DNA of 64,000 nt. Origin: Prochlorococcus sp. AG-363-C02. GTDB lineage: Bacteria > Cyanobacteriota > Cyanobacteriia > PCC-6307 > Cyanobiaceae. Where the stretch lies: positions 78,836 to 142,835 of the forward strand of contig QCFH01000001.1 in NCBI GenBank assembly GCA_003278345.1, written 5' to 3'. Under the pieces are notes generated by a model, which saw nothing but the letters and a program-made list of their open reading frames with translations, was not told the DNA's origin and made no database searches. The translations under genes and the position numbers were made by a program. Positions 63,445 through 64,000 of this stretch are shown here, piece by piece; position 1 is the first letter of the stretch; the number at the start of each line of letters is the position of its first letter.

Positions 63445-64000
63445 GTTTAGACAAAATACTTACAGGTCTAGCTCTAAAGGTAGGTCCTTTAGGTGAAAAC
63501 GATCGTCTTTTAACTTTATTAACCCATCAAGAAGGTATCTTAAGAATAGCTGTGCCAGGGGCAAGACGCCCGAAAAGCAAACTAGCCGCAACCTCACCTT
63601 TAACTTTTCTTGAAATACAAGTTGTAGGGAAAAGGAGTCTTCTCAAGGCTAGACAAATAAAAATCCTCGAAAGCTTTAGTAATTTGGGTGAAAAGATCGA
63701 AACCCTTTCTGCAGCACAATCATTAGCTGAACTATCATTACTTCTAGTAGGGAGTAATGATCCTCAACCACAAATCTTAGAAGCAATTTTAATTCATCTC
63801 AAACGTCTTCAGCAGAAAGATTTGTCTCAATTAGAAGTCTTAGCGAATTGCGTCCAAGCATGTACTCATTTACTCGCACTTGGAGGCTATGGGCTCCCCA
63901 TGCACAGCTGCTGCAAGAGCAACGAGATACTTACACCCCCTATAGGGGATTGGGACTGGAGTTGCAGTTTAATAGCTAATGAAGGCTTTTCTATAGGTTC
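63441..64000 (+). CDS. recO: DNA repair protein RecO, 5' part; runs off window end
   Basis: The frame opens with a GTG overlapping the deoC stop (GTGA) and stays open to the last base. The product begins MSLDKILTGLALKVGPLGENDRLLTLLTHQEGILRIAVPGARRPKSKL, the RecO OB-fold start, and contains the zinc-type cysteines HSCCKSNE near residue 155. RecO loads RecA with RecR during gap repair. The C-terminal end lies beyond the window. The lrtA-deoC-recO order is typical of marine picocyanobacteria from what I recall. Confidence 0.88.
   Translation, partial: MSLDKILTGLALKVGPLGENDRLLTLLTHQEGILRIAVPGARRPKSKLAATSPLTFLEIQVVGKRSLLKARQIKILESFSNLGEKIETLSAAQSLAELSLLLVGSNDPQPQILEAILIHLKRLQQKDLSQLEVLANCVQACTHLLALGGYGLPMHSCCKSNEILTPPIGDWDWSCSLIANEGFSIG

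Overview
The window reads as a chromosomal segment of a marine picocyanobacterium, almost certainly Prochlorococcus of an intermediate-GC, low-light-adapted type. I infer this from the AT-rich but not extreme composition, the very compact gene layout, the cytochrome b6f genes petC/petA, NDH-1 subunit ndhB, chlorophyll synthase chlG, a cyanobacterial AbrB regulator, cobalamin-type genes, malate:quinone oxidoreductase, and several small proteins of a kind typical of this group. No tRNA, rRNA, transposase, prophage or CRISPR array was seen. Species placement is inference; no database search was possible.

Layout. 1-9.6 kb: the 3' part of rqcH, a small membrane protein, tatC, DUF3067, petC-petA, lgt-cobM-HTH protein (stop/start overlaps), ppx, ubiA and an LdcA-type peptidase. 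9.6-13.7 kb: ispD, fabG, an unlisted 57-codon gene and a stand-alone groEL. 13.2-21.5 kb: a respiratory island in which a minus-strand run (ctaA, ctaB, ABC ATPase, ABC-2 permease, acidic protein) diverges from ctaC-ctaD-ctaE, followed by cyAbrB. 21.5-29.5 kb: ribE, an Fe-S aldo/keto reductase, and a five-gene minus-strand run topA-lipoprotein-DUF2232-cobT-Tat lipoprotein. 29.5-45.1 kb: ndhB, a LolD/DevA ATPase, birA, a DciA-like protein, menG/ubiE, hisF, a DUF2862 protein, chlG, a class A PBP, rsmB, trmH, a dppC-like permease, a prepilin-like microprotein, lepA, mqo and nfu.

45.1-52.5 kb is the most accessory part. It holds a small membrane protein, a strong candidate glutamine riboswitch (downstream-peptide type) ahead of a 55-aa DUF4278 protein with an NtcA-type GTA-N8-TAC palindrome directly 5' of it, a 74-aa unknown protein behind a palindrome, a class V aminotransferase, murE, a thioredoxin-fold protein, yidD, rpsD, and a minus-strand pair of unlisted microproteins carrying CX3C cysteine pairs, next to a membrane protein with a SAP-like C-terminus. 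52.5-64 kb: two tandem trans-sulfuration PLP enzymes plus cysK, queA, pyruvate dehydrogenase E2, a YlqD-like protein, acyl-ACP synthetase aas (containing a perfect 18-bp inverted repeat), lipB, hpf/lrtA, deoC and the 5' part of recO.

Together the genes cover photosynthetic and respiratory electron transport (b6f, NDH-1, heme A and cytochrome oxidase, quinone biosynthesis), envelope biogenesis (lgt, murE, PBP, tatC, yidD), cofactor synthesis (cobM, cobT, ribE, birA, lipB, chlG) and sulfur amino-acid metabolism. The most interesting unexplained signals are the nitrogen-sensing locus near 45.5 kb, the CX3C microprotein pair near 51 kb, the palindrome inside aas near 61.2 kb and the minimal prepilin-like gene at 41.2 kb.
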